DNA of 5,805 nt, taken from NCBI GenBank assembly GCA_030621975.1, contig JAUXGQ010000138.1, positions 1 to 5,805 of the forward strand, read 5' to 3'. Source of the DNA: Gammaproteobacteria bacterium. GTDB lineage: Bacteria; Pseudomonadota; Gammaproteobacteria; Chromatiales; Chromatiaceae. Shown here in pieces: positions 5,456 through 5,805 of this stretch. Both the position numbers and the translations under genes were made by a program. Numbering within the stretch: the stretch's first letter is position 1; every line of letters begins with the position of its first letter. The notes under the pieces were generated by a model. The model made no database searches. It was not told the DNA's origin and saw nothing but the letters and a program-made list of their open reading frames with translations.

Positions 5456-5512
5456 AAGCTCCTAGACAGCCAACTTAGCGCTGCAGAGCACTCAACGGGA
5501 GATGAAACGCAA

Positions 5513-5805
5513 ATGCTGGCCGCTGCCGCAACATATCCTGAGACTTTGGAACTCTTCAGACTGGTGTTGTCCCTGCAATCCTCGCATTACGAAGATATTC
5601 CCGATTCTCTGGAGGAACGCTTTAACCTGGTCCTGACACAAGCCAAGCAGTTGGCAAATTCACCCGATTCAGCACTCCGGGGCATGCTACCCGAGTCTGT
5701 GGACCTGGCGCTGGAAATCCTGTCTATGGACAATCTTGCCGAGAACATAGCGAAGGTATCCAGCCTTGGAGGCATGAGCGCAAACTTGGCAAAACGTATT
5801 TTGAA
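5513..5805 (+). CDS. Unrecognised helical protein, N-terminal part, runs off the window
   Basis: The frame is open from ATG 5513 to the right edge, giving 97 codons with no stop. I do not recognise the product. It is acidic-to-neutral and looks wholly alpha-helical: TLELFRLVLSL (about 11-21), a SLEERFNLVLTQAKQLA helix (32-48), and ESVDLALEILSMDNLAENIA (61-80). No signal peptide, membrane segment or cysteine is seen. GGGAG at 5497-5501 is a ribosome binding site with a somewhat long 11-nt spacer; an ATG at 5502 lies in another frame that closes after about 60 codons. The frame is the same as that of the RHH-like gene, with only the TGA at 5453 between them. Probably co-transcribed with the RHH gene. 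Confidence 0.65.
   Translation, partial: MLAAAATYPETLELFRLVLSLQSSHYEDIPDSLEERFNLVLTQAKQLANSPDSALRGMLPESVDLALEILSMDNLAENIAKVSSLGGMSANLAKRIL

Overview
The composition is G+C-rich in the coding parts, with short overlapping genes. Together with a MoxR / DUF58 / TgpA-type transglutaminase operon and a short Nitrosomonas-like CYTH tripolyphosphatase gene, this suggests a proteobacterial chromosome. A gammaproteobacterium of the Chromatiales or sulfur-oxidiser kind is my best guess from protein flavour, not something the sequence proves. No rRNA, tRNA, CRISPR array or transposase gene is visible.

Layout. Positions 1-3267 are one tightly packed operon on the + strand: the C-terminal end of a MoxR AAA+ ATPase, a DUF58 membrane protein (1-nt overlap) and a TgpA-family membrane transglutaminase (11-nt overlap). 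The three are a recurrent set. MoxR is thought to act as a chaperone-like ATPase, DUF58 as a membrane partner, and TgpA as a periplasm-facing papain-like enzyme with an intact Cys-His-Asp triad. A weak terminator-like hairpin follows.

Positions 3268-3637 are non-coding and repeat-rich. They hold a 142-bp inverted-repeat element built from 9-10-bp CAGGAT/ATCCTG units, then a smaller ATTCGTGG-type repeat cluster. Positions 3638-4787 carry two neighbouring genes that both look like CYTH (triphosphate tunnel) proteins. The first is long and divergent with a degenerate metal-binding motif, and the second is canonical with all signature residues. A 20-bp perfect palindrome lies in the last codons of the first. 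A small GC3-rich ORF (4778-4999) overlaps the end of the second.

Positions 5000-5236 are regulatory. Two perfect DnaA boxes, two sites resembling NrdR boxes 32 bp apart and a near-consensus sigma70 promoter sit together, which is the architecture of a ribonucleotide reductase (nrdAB) promoter, yet no nrd gene follows. Instead the DNA turns very AT-rich (about 29% G+C over 5161-5240 by hand count). It then leads, through a second promoter overlapping a perfect 9-bp inverted repeat, into a small ribbon-helix-helix-like gene (5237-5455). An unrecognised, mostly helical ORF (5513 onward) runs off the window. The simplest reading is that 5150-5805 is accessory DNA placed behind an nrd-type promoter, but this is inference. 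The RHH gene, its putative operator and the unknown downstream gene are the best candidate here for something undescribed.
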